Assembly: GCF_038397775.1 (NCBI RefSeq)
Contig: NZ_CP151650.1
Coordinates: forward strand, 6,343,001-6,407,000
Direction of reading: 5' to 3'
DNA from: Pseudomonas sp. RC10
GTDB lineage: Bacteria; Pseudomonadota; Gammaproteobacteria; Pseudomonadales; Pseudomonadaceae
DNA length: 64,000 bases
The notes beneath the pieces were generated by a model. It was not told the DNA's origin, made no database searches, and worked only from the letters and a program-made list of their open reading frames with translations. This document shows, one piece after another, positions 39,600-50,090 of this stretch. The translations under genes were made by a program, and so were the position numbers. Within the stretch, counting starts at the first letter, position 1. Every line of letters begins with the position of its first letter.

Positions 39600-39660
39600 A
39601 GCCTTGACAGTAGCGCAAATAACGCTCGGCGACGAAAAATGCTTATAATGCCCAGCGTTT
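39600..39660 (+). promoter_or_regulatory. Candidate mrcA promoter
   Basis: A perfect TATAAT -10 hexamer lies at 39644-39649, about 95 bases before the mrcA start, with TG three bases before it. No good -35 hexamer sits at 16-18 bases; the TTGACA at 39604 is too far. This is therefore a candidate only. Confidence 0.4.
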
Positions 39661-39743
39661 TTTTCGTGTAGCAAAGCTTCAAGGCGTGTTCATTTGTGAA
39701 TGCCTGCGCTTAACCCATTCTTTTTTCTGGAAATCCAAAAGCC

Positions 39744-42221
39744 TTGATACGCCTGCTGAAGTTTTTCTGGTGGTCCATCGTCGCTGTCGTCTGCGGGCTG
39801 CTGCTCGGCTTGAGCGGTGCCTTCCTTTACCTGTCTCCGAATCTTCCTTCGGTCGACGCCCTGCGCAACATTCAGCTGCAAATCCCGCTGCGCGTCTTCA
39901 GCAGCGACGGCAAGCTGATTGCAGAGTTTGGCGAAATGCGCCGCTCCCCGATCCGTTTCGCCGACATTCCACCCAATTTCATTCACGCCCTGCTGTCCGC
40001 CGAAGACGACAACTTCGCCAACCACTACGGCGTTGACCCCAGCAGCCTGATGCGCGCCGCCAGCCAACTGGTCAAGAGCGGTCACATTCAGTCCGGCGGC
40101 TCGACCATCACCATGCAGGTTGCGAAGAACTACTTCCTGACAAGCGAGCGCAGTTTTTCGCGCAAAACCACCGAGATTCTCTTGGCCTTGCAAATCGAGC
40201 GCCAACTTACGAAGGACGAGATTCTCGAGCTTTACGTCAACAAGATCTACCTGGGCAACAGGGCTTACGGTATCGAGGCCGCAGCACAGGTTTATTACGG
40301 CAAATCCATTCGTGACCTGAGCGTCGCGCAGATGGCAATGATCGCCGGTCTGCCCAAGGCACCGTCACGATTCAACCCACTGGCCAACCCGGTGCGCGCC
40401 AAAGAGCGTCGCGACTGGATTCTGGGCCGCATGTTCAAGCTCGGCAAAATCGATCAGAACACCTATCAGGTCGCCCTGGCCGAGCCGATCAACGCCAGCT
40501 ATCACGTTCAGAGCCCTGAAGTGAACGCGCCGTACATCGCCGAAATGGCCCGCGCCGAGATGGTCGGCCGTTACGGCAGCGAAGCCTACACAGAAGGCTT
40601 CCGCGTCACCACTACTGTTCCGAGCAATCTTCAGGAAGACGCCAATAAAGCCGTGCAGGATGGCCTGATCGAATACGACCAGCGTCATGGCTACCGTGGT
40701 CCGGAAAGCCGTTTTCCCGGCCTGACCCGCGACGGCTGGGTACAGGAGCTGACCAAGCAGCGCCCGATCAGTGGCCTCGAACCGGCCATCGTCAGCCAGG
40801 TCGACAAGACCGGCATTCACGTCCTGACCCGCAACGGCGAGAAAGAAGAAACCGTCGCCTGGGACAGCATGAAATGGGCGAAGGCGTTCCTGAACACCAA
40901 CAGCGTCGGCGCGAACCCGAAACAGCCCTCGGACGTCGCCCACGTCGGCGATCTGGTGCGTGTGCAACGGCAACCCGACAATTCGCTCAAATTCAGCCAG
41001 ATCCCGCAGGCGCAAAGCGCGCTGGTGTCGCTGGACCCGCATAACGGCGCAATCCGTGCTCTGGTGGGTGGTTTCGCGTTTGAGCAGAGCAATTACAACC
41101 GTGCGATGCAGGCCAAGCGTCAGCCAGGTTCGAGCTTCAAGCCGTTCCTGTATTCCGCCGCGCTGGACAACGGCTACACCGCCGCCAGCCTGGTCAACGA
41201 CGCGCCGATCGTGTTCGTCGATGAAGCGGTGGACAAGGTCTGGCGCCCGAAGAACGACACCGGCACCTTCCTCGGCCCGATTCGGTTGCGTGAGGCGTTG
41301 TACAAGTCGCGTAACCTTGTGTCGATCCGACTGCTGCAAAGCCTGGGCGTGAACACCGCGATCAACTACATCACCCGCTTCGGCTTCAACAAGCAGGACC
41401 TGCCGCCGAACCTGTCGCTGGCCCTCGGCACGGCAACCTTGACCCCGATGGAAATCGTCAGCGGCTGGAGCACGTTCGCCAACGGCGGTTACAAGGTCAG
41501 CCCGTACCTGATCGACAAGATCGAAGACCGCGAAGGCAAGACGCTGTTCGTCGCCAACCCGCCGACGGTCCCGGCCAACGACCCGAACCCGAAAGCCGTC
41601 AACGAGGCCATGGTCAGCAATGCCACGACCTACGCGGCACCTGAAACGCCAGCACTGACCGCGAACACCGTACCCAATGCACTCGACACCAGTGGCGCAC
41701 CACCGACCCCGGCAGTGGCCCCGCGCATTGTCGATGGCCGGACGACCTACATCCTCAATAGCATGCTGCAGGACGTGATCAAACGCGGCACCGGGCGTCG
41801 CGCGCTGTCGATGAACCGTCCGGACATCGCAGGCAAGACCGGTACGACCAACGACTCGAAAGACGCCTGGTTCTCCGGTTACAACGGCGATTACGTGACT
41901 ACGGTGTGGACCGGCTTCGACCAGCCCGAAAGCCTCGGTCGTCACGAGTTCGGCGGCACCGTCGCGCTGCCGATCTGGATGAGCTACATGAGTGCAGCGC
42001 TCAAGGACAAGCCGCCGCACGTTCAGGCAGAGCCCGATGGCATCCTCAGCCTGCGTATCGACCCCATCAGCGGCCGCTCCGCCACGCCAAGCACGGCAGG
42101 CGCGTTCTTCGAACTGTTCAAAAGCGAAGACACCCCACCGAGCGTGAACGAATTGAACGGCGGCCCCGCACCTGGCAGCCCGTTGCCAGCGGACGAATCG
42201 GCGCCGATCGACCTGTTTTGA
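39744..42221 (+). CDS. mrcA: Penicillin-binding protein 1A (bifunctional transglycosylase/transpeptidase)
   Basis: An 825-residue class A PBP anchored by one N-terminal membrane segment (about 8-30). The glycosyltransferase domain has SAEDDNFANHYG and GGSTITMQVAKN, an OB-like insert follows, and the transpeptidase domain has SSFK with Ser463 as nucleophile and KTGTT near residue 698. It polymerises and cross-links peptidoglycan. The TTG start is supported by the family N terminus; the ribosome binding site is weak. It is divergent from pilM, as in other pseudomonads, and ends before a REP pair and a bidirectional terminator. Confidence 0.95.
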   Translation: MIRLLKFFWWSIVAVVCGLLLGLSGAFLYLSPNLPSVDALRNIQLQIPLRVFSSDGKLIAEFGEMRRSPIRFADIPPNFIHALLSAEDDNFANHYGVDPSSLMRAASQLVKSGHIQSGGSTITMQVAKNYFLTSERSFSRKTTEILLALQIERQLTKDEILELYVNKIYLGNRAYGIEAAAQVYYGKSIRDLSVAQMAMIAGLPKAPSRFNPLANPVRAKERRDWILGRMFKLGKIDQNTYQVALAEPINASYHVQSPEVNAPYIAEMARAEMVGRYGSEAYTEGFRVTTTVPSNLQEDANKAVQDGLIEYDQRHGYRGPESRFPGLTRDGWVQELTKQRPISGLEPAIVSQVDKTGIHVLTRNGEKEETVAWDSMKWAKAFLNTNSVGANPKQPSDVAHVGDLVRVQRQPDNSLKFSQIPQAQSALVSLDPHNGAIRALVGGFAFEQSNYNRAMQAKRQPGSSFKPFLYSAALDNGYTAASLVNDAPIVFVDEAVDKVWRPKNDTGTFLGPIRLREALYKSRNLVSIRLLQSLGVNTAINYITRFGFNKQDLPPNLSLALGTATLTPMEIVSGWSTFANGGYKVSPYLIDKIEDREGKTLFVANPPTVPANDPNPKAVNEAMVSNATTYAAPETPALTANTVPNALDTSGAPPTPAVAPRIVDGRTTYILNSMLQDVIKRGTGRRALSMNRPDIAGKTGTTNDSKDAWFSGYNGDYVTTVWTGFDQPESLGRHEFGGTVALPIWMSYMSAALKDKPPHVQAEPDGILSLRIDPISGRSATPSTAGAFFELFKSEDTPPSVNELNGGPAPGSPLPADESAPIDLF

Positions 42222-42248
42222 GGAGGCGGCTCAAGGATTACGTCGACC

Positions 42249-42338
42249 TGTAGGAGTGAGCTTGCTCGCGATGGCGGCATAACAGTCAGCATCATTGTCG
42301 GCAGACACGTCGCTATCGCGAGCAAGCTCACTCCTACA
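42249..42338. repeat. REP palindrome pair after mrcA
   Basis: Inverted copies of the TAGGAGTGAGCTTGCTCGCG family at 42249-42272 and 42315-42338, 42 bases apart, in the convergent gap between mrcA and maeB. Confidence 0.92.
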
Positions 42339-42360
42339 GTTGTCGCTCGACCCAAGACAC

Positions 42361-42391
42361 AAAAAAGCCCTGCGTCGCTGCAGGGCTTTTT
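42361..42391. terminator. Bidirectional terminator between mrcA and maeB
   Basis: A hairpin with arms AAAAAGCCCTGC and GCAGGGCTTTTT gives a U-run on both strands. It serves the convergent mrcA and maeB transcripts and lies 17 bases from the maeB stop. Confidence 0.9.
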
Positions 42392-42407
42392 GTTTGCCGT
42401 TGTGTGA

Positions 42408-43676
42408 TCAGCCGTTGAAGACTTGATCCACGTTGGTCAGTGGGTAGTGCTTCGGATACGGCTGAGTCGCGACGCCGCTTTCGATAGCAGCCTTGGCAAC
42501 GGCGTCGGACACAACGGTCAGCAGACGCACGTCCAGTGGTTTCGGGATGATGTACTCACGGCCGAACTCCAGCTTGATGCCGCCATAGGCGTCGCAGACT
42601 TCCTGCGGCACTGGCAGCTTGGCCAGTTCACGCAGAGCATTGGCCGCGGCGATTTTCATCTCTTCGTTGATGCGCCTGGCGCGAACGTCCAGAGCACCAC
42701 GGAAGATGAACGGGAAGCCCAGGACGTTGTTGACCTGGTTCGGGTAGTCCGAACGACCGGTTGCCATGATCACGTCGCTGCGCGTGGCGTGAGCCAGTTC
42801 CGGCGAGATTTCCGGATCAGGGTTCGAGCACGCGAACACGATCGGATTGGCAGCCATGGACTTCAAGCCTTCCGGGCTCAGCAGGTTCGGACCCGACAGG
42901 CCGACGAACACGTCGGCACCGTTCAGTGCGTCAGCCAAGGTGCGCTTGTCAGTCGCGTGAGCGAATTGCGCCTTGTACTGGTTCAGATCGGAACGCTCGG
43001 AGTGAACCACCCCGTTACGGTCAATCATGAAGATGTTTTCGATCTTCGCGCCCATGCTCACCAGCAGCTTCATGCAAGAGATGGCCGCTGCGCCAGCGCC
43101 CAGGCAGACGATCTTCGCTTCTTCCAGCGTTTTGCCAGCGATTTCCAGGGCATTGATCATGCCCGCTGCGGTTACGATGGCTGTGCCGTGCTGGTCATCG
43201 TGGAACACCGGAATGTCGCACTGTTCGATCAGCGCTTTTTCGATCTCGAAGCACTCGGGTGCCTTGATGTCTTCAAGGTTGATACCACCGAACGTGATGG
43301 AGATGCGCTTGACGGTGTCGATGAACGCTTGCGGGCTTTCCGAATCGACTTCGATGTCGAACACATCGATGCCAGCGAAACGCTTGAACAGAACGCCTTT
43401 GCCTTCCATGACCGGCTTGGACGCCAGCGGGCCAAGATTGCCCAGACCGAGGATCGCGGTGCCATCAGAGATGACCGCAACCAGGTTGCCCTTGCCGGTG
43501 TACTTGTACGCCAGCTCAGGGTCGCGACCGATCTCACGCACTGGCTCAGCCACACCCGGGCTGTAGGCCAGAGAGAGGTCACGCGCAGTGGCGGTGGCTT
43601 TGGTGAGTTCTACGCTCAATTTCCCAGGGCGAGGGTTGGCGTGATAGTCGAGCGCGGCAGTTTTCAAATCTGACAT
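42408..43676 (-). CDS. maeB: Malic enzyme, short single-domain form
   Basis: A 422-residue cytoplasmic enzyme that decarboxylates malate to pyruvate with NADP(H). Typical motifs are [26 protein letters not shown] and [11 protein letters not shown]. It lacks the C-terminal phosphotransacetylase-like domain of the 750-residue MaeB proteins, as is common in Pseudomonas. Cofactor preference is inferred from the family. It is single-gene transcribed, with its terminator shared with mrcA. Confidence 0.93.
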   Translation of the reverse strand: MSDLKTAALDYHANPRPGKLSVELTKATATARDLSLAYSPGVAEPVREIGRDPELAYKYTGKGNLVAVISDGTAILGLGNLGPLASKPVMEGKGVLFKRFAGIDVFDIEVDSESPQAFIDTVKRISITFGGINLEDIKAPECFEIEKALIEQCDIPVFHDDQHGTAIVTAAGMINALEIAGKTLEEAKIVCLGAGAAAISCMKLLVSMGAKIENIFMIDRNGVVHSERSDLNQYKAQFAHATDKRTLADALNGADVFVGLSGPNLLSPEGLKSMAANPIVFACSNPDPEISPELAHATRSDVIMATGRSDYPNQVNNVLGFPFIFRGALDVRARRINEEMKIAAANALRELAKLPVPQEVCDAYGGIKLEFGREYIIPKPLDVRLLTVVSDAVAKAAIESGVATQPYPKHYPLTNVDQVFNG

Positions 43677-43856
43677 GGGGGCATTCCGCTTTTTTGCTGT
43701 TGGACAGACGGACGAACGAGCATACGCAAGTCAGAAAGTCCTAACAAGACTGCCGGGTCAGGTGTGTCAAGAGGCCGCATCTACGACTTTCAGCGTAGAG
43801 CCACGTCTTTAAAGGCCTCCAGAGAAAAACAATTCATGGAAAAAATGTTCACAATT

Positions 43857-44681
43857 TTAGCTTGAAGTTGTATTCAACATGACAGGATGCGTGATCGGCA
43901 TCATCCAGCGTGGCTGACCGGACTTGAGACCGCCTCGACGGAATCGGTCAACGACCCAACCCCGCGCTTCTACCTGCTGACCTTTCAGACGTAGCAGGCT
44001 GGCACTGTTGAATTGCCCTACAAGATTCGGAGCAATACGCAATACCAGTGCATCGCCGAACTCGATCCAGATACCCCCGCCATTGCGCTGAACATTCGTC
44101 ACGCGCCCCGACACGAGGGCGAATCCACCGCTGCTGATTTGCTCGGGGGATTGCACCGGGGAATTGCGCCATATCCCAACACCCGCTTGGCGCGCGGTCT
44201 TTTCTGCGGCCTGCTGGCAATCCACCAGTGAAACGTTCGGGGAGACCGCCACCAGATAACCCAGCCCTTCCGTGAGCAGCTGAGCCTCAAGGTTTGCGCC
44301 ATTGCGGCCATAGACGTTGGCCAAGGTGCGTCCGTAATGATCAGCGGCCTGCTCGCCGATCCTCAGACTGACTTGACCGTCGCTTTCATCTACCAACGTT
44401 TGCAGTCGGCGCTTGGCGGCTTCGGCAAACGGTTGGGCGGACTGACCTTTTTTGCCAGTTTCCGGCGCATTGAGGCCAACCATCCGCACGCTGCGCCCAT
44501 CACTCAAACGAAGGGTGTCGCCATCTACCACGCGCTGAACCTGCGCGGTGGGCAAATTGGAAGGCGCCGGGCACAAGGCCTGGGCGGTAGAGAGCCAAAT
44601 CGCAGGCACAAAAAAGGCGCCCGCAAGGGACGCCTTCTTGAGCAGCCTGGATAAGCTCGGGGAGCGATCCAGAAAATCCAC
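43857..44681 (-). CDS. Secreted thermonuclease-family (SNase-like) nuclease
   Basis: A 274-residue precursor. The signal peptide runs to about residue 36 (STAQA before LCPAP). The staphylococcal-nuclease fold spans about 45-170 with the metal-site VDGDTLRLSDG, the RMVGLNAPE segment and DHYGRTLANVY, matching the catalytic Asp, Arg, Glu and second Arg. The C-terminal 100 residues form an OB-like extension. It probably acts on nucleic acids in the periplasm or outside. It starts 2 bases after the rpmE stop, and codons 16-24 coincide with an intrinsic terminator. Confidence 0.87.
   Translation of the reverse strand: MDFLDRSPSLSRLLKKASLAGAFFVPAIWLSTAQALCPAPSNLPTAQVQRVVDGDTLRLSDGRSVRMVGLNAPETGKKGQSAQPFAEAAKRRLQTLVDESDGQVSLRIGEQAADHYGRTLANVYGRNGANLEAQLLTEGLGYLVAVSPNVSLVDCQQAAEKTARQAGVGIWRNSPVQSPEQISSGGFALVSGRVTNVQRNGGGIWIEFGDALVLRIAPNLVGQFNSASLLRLKGQQVEARGWVVDRFRRGGLKSGQPRWMMPITHPVMLNTTSS
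44610..44636 (-). terminator. Intrinsic terminator inside the nuclease signal-peptide codons
   Basis: Read on the minus strand, the segment is AAGGCGTCCC, a four-base TTGC loop, GGGCGCC and six T. This is a stable GC stem with one bulged T and a U-run. It lies about 48-75 bases beyond the rpmE stop, the normal place for an rpmE terminator, yet within the next coding region (codons 16-24 of the nuclease). Confidence 0.7.
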
Positions 44682-44683
44682 TC

Positions 44684-44905
44684 TTACTTCGCTTTGGTTG
44701 CGCCGAACGCACCGAAACGCGACTTGAACTTGTCGACGCGACCGCCAACGTCCAGAGTCTTTTGCTTACCGGTGTAGAACGGGTGGCACTCGTTGCAAAC
44801 GTCCAGGCTCAGAGGCTTGGCCAGGTTGGAACGGGTGTGGATGACGTTGCCGCAGCTGCAGGTTGCAACGACGTCTTCGTAAACTGGATGGATATCAGCT
44901 TTCAT
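44684..44905 (-). CDS. rpmE: 50S ribosomal protein L31 (zinc-binding form)
   Basis: A 73-residue ribosomal protein MKADIHPVY with the zinc ligands Cys16, Cys18, Cys37 and Cys40 all present, so this is the C+ type. It forms part of bridge B1b between the ribosomal subunits. It is divergent from priA, with a 168-base promoter spacer. Confidence 0.97.
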   Translation of the reverse strand: MKADIHPVYEDVVATCSCGNVIHTRSNLAKPLSLDVCNECHPFYTGKQKTLDVGGRVDKFKSRFGAFGATKAK

Positions 44906-45073
44906 CGGTATTTCCTCAGGCTAGCGTGCCGCCACCCAACACTATTGTTGAATACCGCACGGAATTAGGCCGCGCATATTAACAGAGAACGTGAAACGCG
45001 CAAGGCCGCGTTAACGCCGGTCGTCTGCTAAGATCGCGCCCTTGGTCATACTCCGTAACAGGACATCCCCCGC

Positions 45074-47293
45074 GTGCCCGACGCCATTTTGCGCCTCGCC
45101 CTGCCCTCCCCCTTGCGCCGCCTGTTCGACTACCGCGCCCCCGCCGGGATTGCGCGCAGTGCGCTGCAACCGGGCATGCGGTTACGGGTGCCGTTCGGGC
45201 GTCGGGAGATGATCGGCATCCTGGTTGAGATCACCGATCACAGCGATGTGCCCGAGGACAAACTGAAGCCCGCGATTGCGCTGCTCGACACCGAAGCGCC
45301 GCTGCCACCCGCCCTGTTCAAGCTGTGTCTGTGGACGGCCCAGTATTATCAGCACAGCCTCGGTGACACGTTGAGCTGGGCGTTGCCGGTCTTGCTGCGT
45401 CAAGGCGAGCCCGCCGAGGCCCGGCAAGAGCGTTTCTGGCAGATCGCGACCGGCGCCAGCATCGATGACCCGCGCATCGCCCGAGCGCCGAAACAGAAAG
45501 AAGCGTTGCAAACCCTGGCCCAGCACCCCCACGGCGTCGCCCATCAATTGCTGAGCAAGCTGATGCTCAACCGTGACAGCCTCAATCTGTTGCTGGCCAA
45601 GGAGTTGGTGACGGTGGAAGTGCGCGGCCATGCCCCGGTGGCGCGGCATGAGCATTGGCTGGCGCAACCGGAACTGCCGCTGAACACTGAACAACGCGCC
45701 GCGTATGAAGCCATTCGCTCCGGATTTGGCAGTTTTCATGCGTCTTTGCTCGCAGGCGTGACCGGCAGCGGCAAGACCGAGGTTTACCTGCAACTGATCC
45801 GCGAGACGCTGGAGGCAGGCAAACAGGCGCTGGTGCTGATTCCGGAAATCAATCTCGGCCCGCAGACCCTCGCTCGTTTCGAGCAGCGTTTCAATGCGCG
45901 GATCGCGCTGTTGCATTCGGCGGTCAACGATCGGGATCGCCTGGATGCCTGGCTCGCCGCCCGCGACGGCGAAGCGGACATCATCATCGGCACGCGCTCG
46001 GCGCTGTTCACGCCCATGAAGAACCCCGGCCTGATCATCATCGACGAAGAACACGACGGCTCTTATAAGCAGCAAGAAGGCCTGCGTTATCACGCGCGGG
46101 ATCTGGCACTGGTCCGCGCCCGCCAGGAAGACATCCCGATCGTGCTCGGCTCGGCCACGCCTTCGCTGGAAAGCCTGCACAATGCCTACACCGGCCGGTA
46201 CGCCCTCCTACGCCTGAACCAACGCGCAGGCGGCGCGCAACAGCCACGCTTCCTGCGCCTGGACGTGAAAAGTCGTCCGCTAGACAGCGGCATTTCTGGC
46301 CCGATGCAGCAAGCCATCGGGCAGACGCTGGCCGCCGGACAACAGGTGCTGGTGTTCCTCAATCGCCGAGGATTCGCGCCGACGCTGCTGTGTCACGACT
46401 GCGGCTGGCTATCCGAATGCAAACGTTGCGATGCGCGGATGACCGTTCATCAGCGCTCCGGCGAGCTGCGTTGTCACCACTGCGGCCACGTCGAGCGGGT
46501 GCCGCGCAATTGCCCGGCCTGTGGCAAAGTCGATCTGCGCCCCGTCGGCGCGGGGACGGAGCGCGCCGAAGAACGCTTGGCGATTCTGTTTCCGGACTAT
46601 CCGGTGCTGCGAGTGGATCGCGACAGCACCTCGCGCAAGGACGCAATGAATCAACTGTTTGCCACCATCCAGAAGGGCCACCCGTGCATTCTCGTCGGCA
46701 CGCAGATGCTCGCCAAAGGTCACCACTTCCCCCGCGTGACGCTGGTGTCGATTCTGGACGCCGACGGCGGGCTGTTTTCCGGCGACTTCCGCGCCAGCGA
46801 ACGCATGGCCCAGTTGATCGTGCAGGTGGCGGGCCGCGCGGGGCGCGCCGAAGAACCGGGCAAAGTGATCATTCAGACGCACCTGGCCGACCATCCGCTG
46901 CTGATCCAGCTCACCGAGCAGGGGTATTCCGCCTTTGCAGAGCAGGCGCTGAGCGAGCGTCGCGCAGCGGGCCTGCCCCCGTTTTCGCATTTGGCGCTGT
47001 TGCGCGCTGAAGCCCATAAACCGGGACAGGCTGAGGGATTTTTAGACGAAGCCTGTACGGAAGCGGAACAGCTGTTGAAGGAAATGTCGCTGGGCGGGAT
47101 TGAACTGTTAGGCCCGGTTCCGGCTCCGATGGAGCGCCGCGCGGGGAGATACAGGGCGCAATTGTTGCTGCAAGCCAACGCCAGGGCGCCACTGCACAAG
47201 CTGCTGGCAACGTGGCTGCTGGCGCTGGAAAGCATGCCGAGCGGGCGGGCGGTCAGGTGGTCGCTGGATGTGGACCCGGTGGATCTTTATTGA
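45074..47293 (+). CDS. priA: Primosomal protein N', replication restart helicase
   Basis: A 739-residue DEAH helicase that reloads DnaB at stalled forks. After the N-terminal 3'-DNA-binding and winged-helix domains come Walker A GVTGSGKT (228-235) and DEEH. The zinc region has eight cysteines (CHDCGWLSECKRC, then CHHC and CPAC), followed by the C-terminal helicase half. The GTG start at 45074 directly begins the family N terminus (PDAILRLALP). It is followed by a REP pair and argS. Confidence 0.96.
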   Translation: MPDAILRLALPSPLRRLFDYRAPAGIARSALQPGMRLRVPFGRREMIGILVEITDHSDVPEDKLKPAIALLDTEAPLPPALFKLCLWTAQYYQHSLGDTLSWALPVLLRQGEPAEARQERFWQIATGASIDDPRIARAPKQKEALQTLAQHPHGVAHQLLSKLMLNRDSLNLLLAKELVTVEVRGHAPVARHEHWLAQPELPLNTEQRAAYEAIRSGFGSFHASLLAGVTGSGKTEVYLQLIRETLEAGKQALVLIPEINLGPQTLARFEQRFNARIALLHSAVNDRDRLDAWLAARDGEADIIIGTRSALFTPMKNPGLIIIDEEHDGSYKQQEGLRYHARDLALVRARQEDIPIVLGSATPSLESLHNAYTGRYALLRLNQRAGGAQQPRFLRLDVKSRPLDSGISGPMQQAIGQTLAAGQQVLVFLNRRGFAPTLLCHDCGWLSECKRCDARMTVHQRSGELRCHHCGHVERVPRNCPACGKVDLRPVGAGTERAEERLAILFPDYPVLRVDRDSTSRKDAMNQLFATIQKGHPCILVGTQMLAKGHHFPRVTLVSILDADGGLFSGDFRASERMAQLIVQVAGRAGRAEEPGKVIIQTHLADHPLLIQLTEQGYSAFAEQALSERRAAGLPPFSHLALLRAEAHKPGQAEGFLDEACTEAEQLLKEMSLGGIELLGPVPAPMERRAGRYRAQLLLQANARAPLHKLLATWLLALESMPSGRAVRWSLDVDPVDLY

Positions 47294-47325
47294 GCTCATG
47301 CGGACTCCTGGCGCGCATCGACTTT

Positions 47326-47414
47326 TGTGGGAGCGAATTCATTCGCGAAAAAGCGTACAGCCGATAGAGATGTGTCGGCTCGACCCGCCATTCGCGAATG
47401 AATTCGCTCCCACA
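47326..47414. repeat. REP palindrome pair between priA and argS
   Basis: Inverted copies of the GGGAGCGAATTCATTCGCGA family at 47326-47349 and 47391-47414; the first base is 33 beyond the priA stop. Confidence 0.92.
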
Positions 47415-47553
47415 GTTGGGAACCCGGCAACAGATGACAATTCACAACCGCACATCCAACCCGGTTGGCAAGGTGGCTCCGGCAACGGATAATGCCCAGT
47501 TTTTCCACCCGCGCATCGAAGCGCTGCCGCGCTTGCGGTCGAAAGAGAGCCTC

Positions 47554-49290
47554 ATGAAAGACACCATTCGCCAGCTGATCCAACAAGCTCTGAGCCAACT
47601 CGTCACCGAAGGCGTCTTGCCGGAAGGGTTGACGCCGGCGATTCAGGTGGAAAACGCCAAGGACAAGAAAAATGGCGACTTCGCCAGCAACATCGCCATG
47701 ATGTTGGCCAAGCCTGCGGGCCTGAAACCTCGTGACCTGGCCGAGAAGATCGTCGCTGCGCTGCCCGCCGACGAACAGATCACCAAAGTCGACATCGCCG
47801 GGCCTGGCTTCCTGAACTTTTTCCAGAACACTCAGGCCCTCGCTTCGCGTCTCGACGAAGCCTTGGCGGATGCCACCCTGTCGGTGCGCAAGAACGGTCC
47901 CGCCCAACGCGTGGTGGTTGACCTGTCCGCGCCGAACCTCGCCAAAGAAATGCACGTCGGCCACCTGCGCTCGACCATTATCGGCGACGGCGTGGCCAGC
48001 GTGCTTGAGTTCCTCGGCGACACCGTCATTCGTCAGAACCACGTTGGCGACTGGGGCACCCAGTTCGGCATGCTGCTGGCCTATCTGCAGGAAACCCCGG
48101 CGACCAGCGACGAGCTGTCGGACCTGGAAAACTTCTACCGCGCCGCCAAGGGCCGTTTCGATGAGTCCGAAGAGTTCGCCGAGCGCGCCCGTGGCCTGGT
48201 GGTCAAGCTGCAAGCAGGCGACCCTGAGTGCCTGACGCTGTGGACCCGTTTCAAAGACATTTCCCTTTCGCACTGTCAGGAAGTGTACGAGCGCCTGAAT
48301 GTCAAACTGACGCCGAAAGACGTCATGGGCGAAAGCGCCTACAACGACGACCTCGCCAACGTCGTCGCCGACCTGAAGAAAGCCGGCCTGCTGGTTGAGA
48401 GCAACGGCGCACAATGCGTGTTCCTCGAAGAATTCAAGACTGCCGAAGGCACGCCACTGCCGGTGATCGTGCAAAAGGCCGGTGGCGGTTATCTCTATGC
48501 GACCACCGACCTCGCTGCCGTGCGCTACCGCAGCAACGTATTGAAAGCTGATCGCGCGCTGTATTTCGTCGATCAGCGTCAGGCCCTGCACTTCCAGCAA
48601 GTGTTCGAAGTGGCCCGCCGCGCCGGTTTCGTCACCAACGGCATGCAGATGGAACACATGGGCTTCGGCACCATGAACGGCGCCGATGGCCGTCCGTTCA
48701 AGACCCGCGATGGCGGCACCGTGAAGCTGGTTGACCTGCTCGATGAAGCCGAAGAGCGCGCCTATGTGCTGGTGAAAGAGAAGAACCCGGGAGTTGCCGA
48801 AGACGAATTGCGCACCATTGCCAAGGCGGTGGGCATCAGCGCGGTGAAATACGCGGACCTGTCCAAGCACCGCGCCAGCGATTACAGCTTCAACTTCGAT
48901 CAGATGCTCAGCTTCGAAGGCAACACCGCACCTTACCTGCTGTACGCCTACACCCGTGTTTCCGGCGTGTTCCGCAAGCTGGGCGAGGCGTTCGACGAGA
49001 GCAAAGGCCAAATCATCCTTGAGGCCCCTCAAGAGCAGGACCTGGCTGCGCGTCTTGCGCAATTCGGCGAAACCGTGAACAACGTTGCCGAAAAAGGCAC
49101 GCCGCACGTGCTGTGCGCCTACCTTTACGATCTGGCCGGCCTGTTCTCCAGCTTCTACGAGAACTGCCCGATCCTGAACGCGGAAAACCCCGAGCAACAG
49201 CAAAGCCGTCTGCGCCTCGCGCACCTGACCGGTCGCACCCTCAAGCAAGGCCTGCAACTGCTGGGTCTGGAAACTCTGGAGCGTATGTAA
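47554..49290 (+). CDS. argS: Arginyl-tRNA synthetase
   Basis: A 578-residue class I synthetase. An N-terminal Add1 domain for D-loop binding comes first, then the HIGH-like motif HVGH at residues 134-137, and the C-terminal DALR anticodon-binding domain. The ATG at 47554 (MKDTIRQL) matches the family start; the frame is open 156 bases further upstream into the REP, but those residues are not family-like. The next gene starts 1 base after its stop. Confidence 0.96.
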   Translation: MKDTIRQLIQQALSQLVTEGVLPEGLTPAIQVENAKDKKNGDFASNIAMMLAKPAGLKPRDLAEKIVAALPADEQITKVDIAGPGFLNFFQNTQALASRLDEALADATLSVRKNGPAQRVVVDLSAPNLAKEMHVGHLRSTIIGDGVASVLEFLGDTVIRQNHVGDWGTQFGMLLAYLQETPATSDELSDLENFYRAAKGRFDESEEFAERARGLVVKLQAGDPECLTLWTRFKDISLSHCQEVYERLNVKLTPKDVMGESAYNDDLANVVADLKKAGLLVESNGAQCVFLEEFKTAEGTPLPVIVQKAGGGYLYATTDLAAVRYRSNVLKADRALYFVDQRQALHFQQVFEVARRAGFVTNGMQMEHMGFGTMNGADGRPFKTRDGGTVKLVDLLDEAEERAYVLVKEKNPGVAEDELRTIAKAVGISAVKYADLSKHRASDYSFNFDQMLSFEGNTAPYLLYAYTRVSGVFRKLGEAFDESKGQIILEAPQEQDLAARLAQFGETVNNVAEKGTPHVLCAYLYDLAGLFSSFYENCPILNAENPEQQQSRLRLAHLTGRTLKQGLQLLGLETLERM

Positions 49291-49291
49291 C

Positions 49292-49984
49292 TTGGCAGTC
49301 AAAAAGAAACCTGCTCCCAAGCGCGGTGCCAGCCGGTACGAGGCGCCCGCAAAGAAGCCGATTCCGGGATGGGTGTGGCTGGCGGTCGGCCTGTCCGTCG
49401 GTGCATTCATCGTATTCCTGATGAAACTGGAGCCTGGCAGCGGCGATGACATCAAGCGGAACAAGGCCGAAGCCAAGGCCGCGAAGATCGCCGAAGCGAA
49501 CAAGACGCCGCCAAGTCCGACCGCGCCCGTGAAGCCGAAGTACGATTTCTACACGCTGCTGCCGGAATCGGAAGTCATCGTGCCAAACGAAGCCGTGCCG
49601 GAAAAAACGCCGCCGTCAGTGGCTGCGCCGACCACGCCGGTCACTCCAGAGGTGGCCGCGAAAATCGACACCGCTCGTGCCCAGGCAGCGCTTAGCGGCC
49701 TGACACCACCGCCAGCGCCCCCGGTCGCGAAACCGGCGCCGGTGACGACGTTCTTCCTGCAGGCGGGTTCGTTCCGCAAACAGACGGACGCTGACAAGGT
49801 TCGCGCACAGATCATTCTGTTGGGGCAGGCCGCGACGGTTGAATCCGGAACGGTGAAGGACGAGACGTGGTACCGCGTATTGGTCGGACCGTTCAGCAAC
49901 CGCGAACAACTGACGACCGCGCAGAAGCAACTGGCGGGTGGTGGATTCAGCAACCTGTTGCTGCAACAGCGTCAGGCCCGCTAG
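49292..49984 (+). CDS. SPOR-domain cell division protein, FtsN-like
   Basis: A 230-residue bitopic protein. A basic N terminus (AVKKKPAPKRG) is followed by one membrane segment at about 26-44, a Pro/Ala linker with a short YDFYTLLPE motif, and a C-terminal SPOR domain (FFLQAGSFRKQTDADKVRAQI) that binds septal glycan. In enterobacteria ftsN lies just before hslVU near priA and rpmE, the same neighbourhood as here, so this is the likely positional equivalent. The TTG start follows the argS stop immediately and implies coupling. Confidence 0.83.
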   Translation: MAVKKKPAPKRGASRYEAPAKKPIPGWVWLAVGLSVGAFIVFLMKLEPGSGDDIKRNKAEAKAAKIAEANKTPPSPTAPVKPKYDFYTLLPESEVIVPNEAVPEKTPPSVAAPTTPVTPEVAAKIDTARAQAALSGLTPPPAPPVAKPAPVTTFFLQAGSFRKQTDADKVRAQIILLGQAATVESGTVKDETWYRVLVGPFSNREQLTTAQKQLAGGGFSNLLLQQRQAR

Positions 49985-50004
49985 ACCAAACGCCGATCCC
50001 GTTA

Positions 50005-50090
50005 TGGGAGCCGGCTTGCTGGCGAATACGATGATTCAGTCACCCTCTATGCTGACTGACACACCGCTTTCGCCAGCAAGCCGGCTCCCA
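50005..50090. repeat. REP palindrome pair between the SPOR gene and hslV
   Basis: Inverted copies of a third REP family, core GGGAGCCGGCTTGCTGGCGA, at 50005-50026 and 50069-50090, starting 20 bases after the SPOR-protein stop. Confidence 0.88.

Noticed and set aside
39604..39632. TTGACA at 39604 as the -35 element of the TATAAT at 39644
   Set aside because: The spacing is 34 bases, about twice the functional distance, and no -10 fits 17 bases downstream of it.
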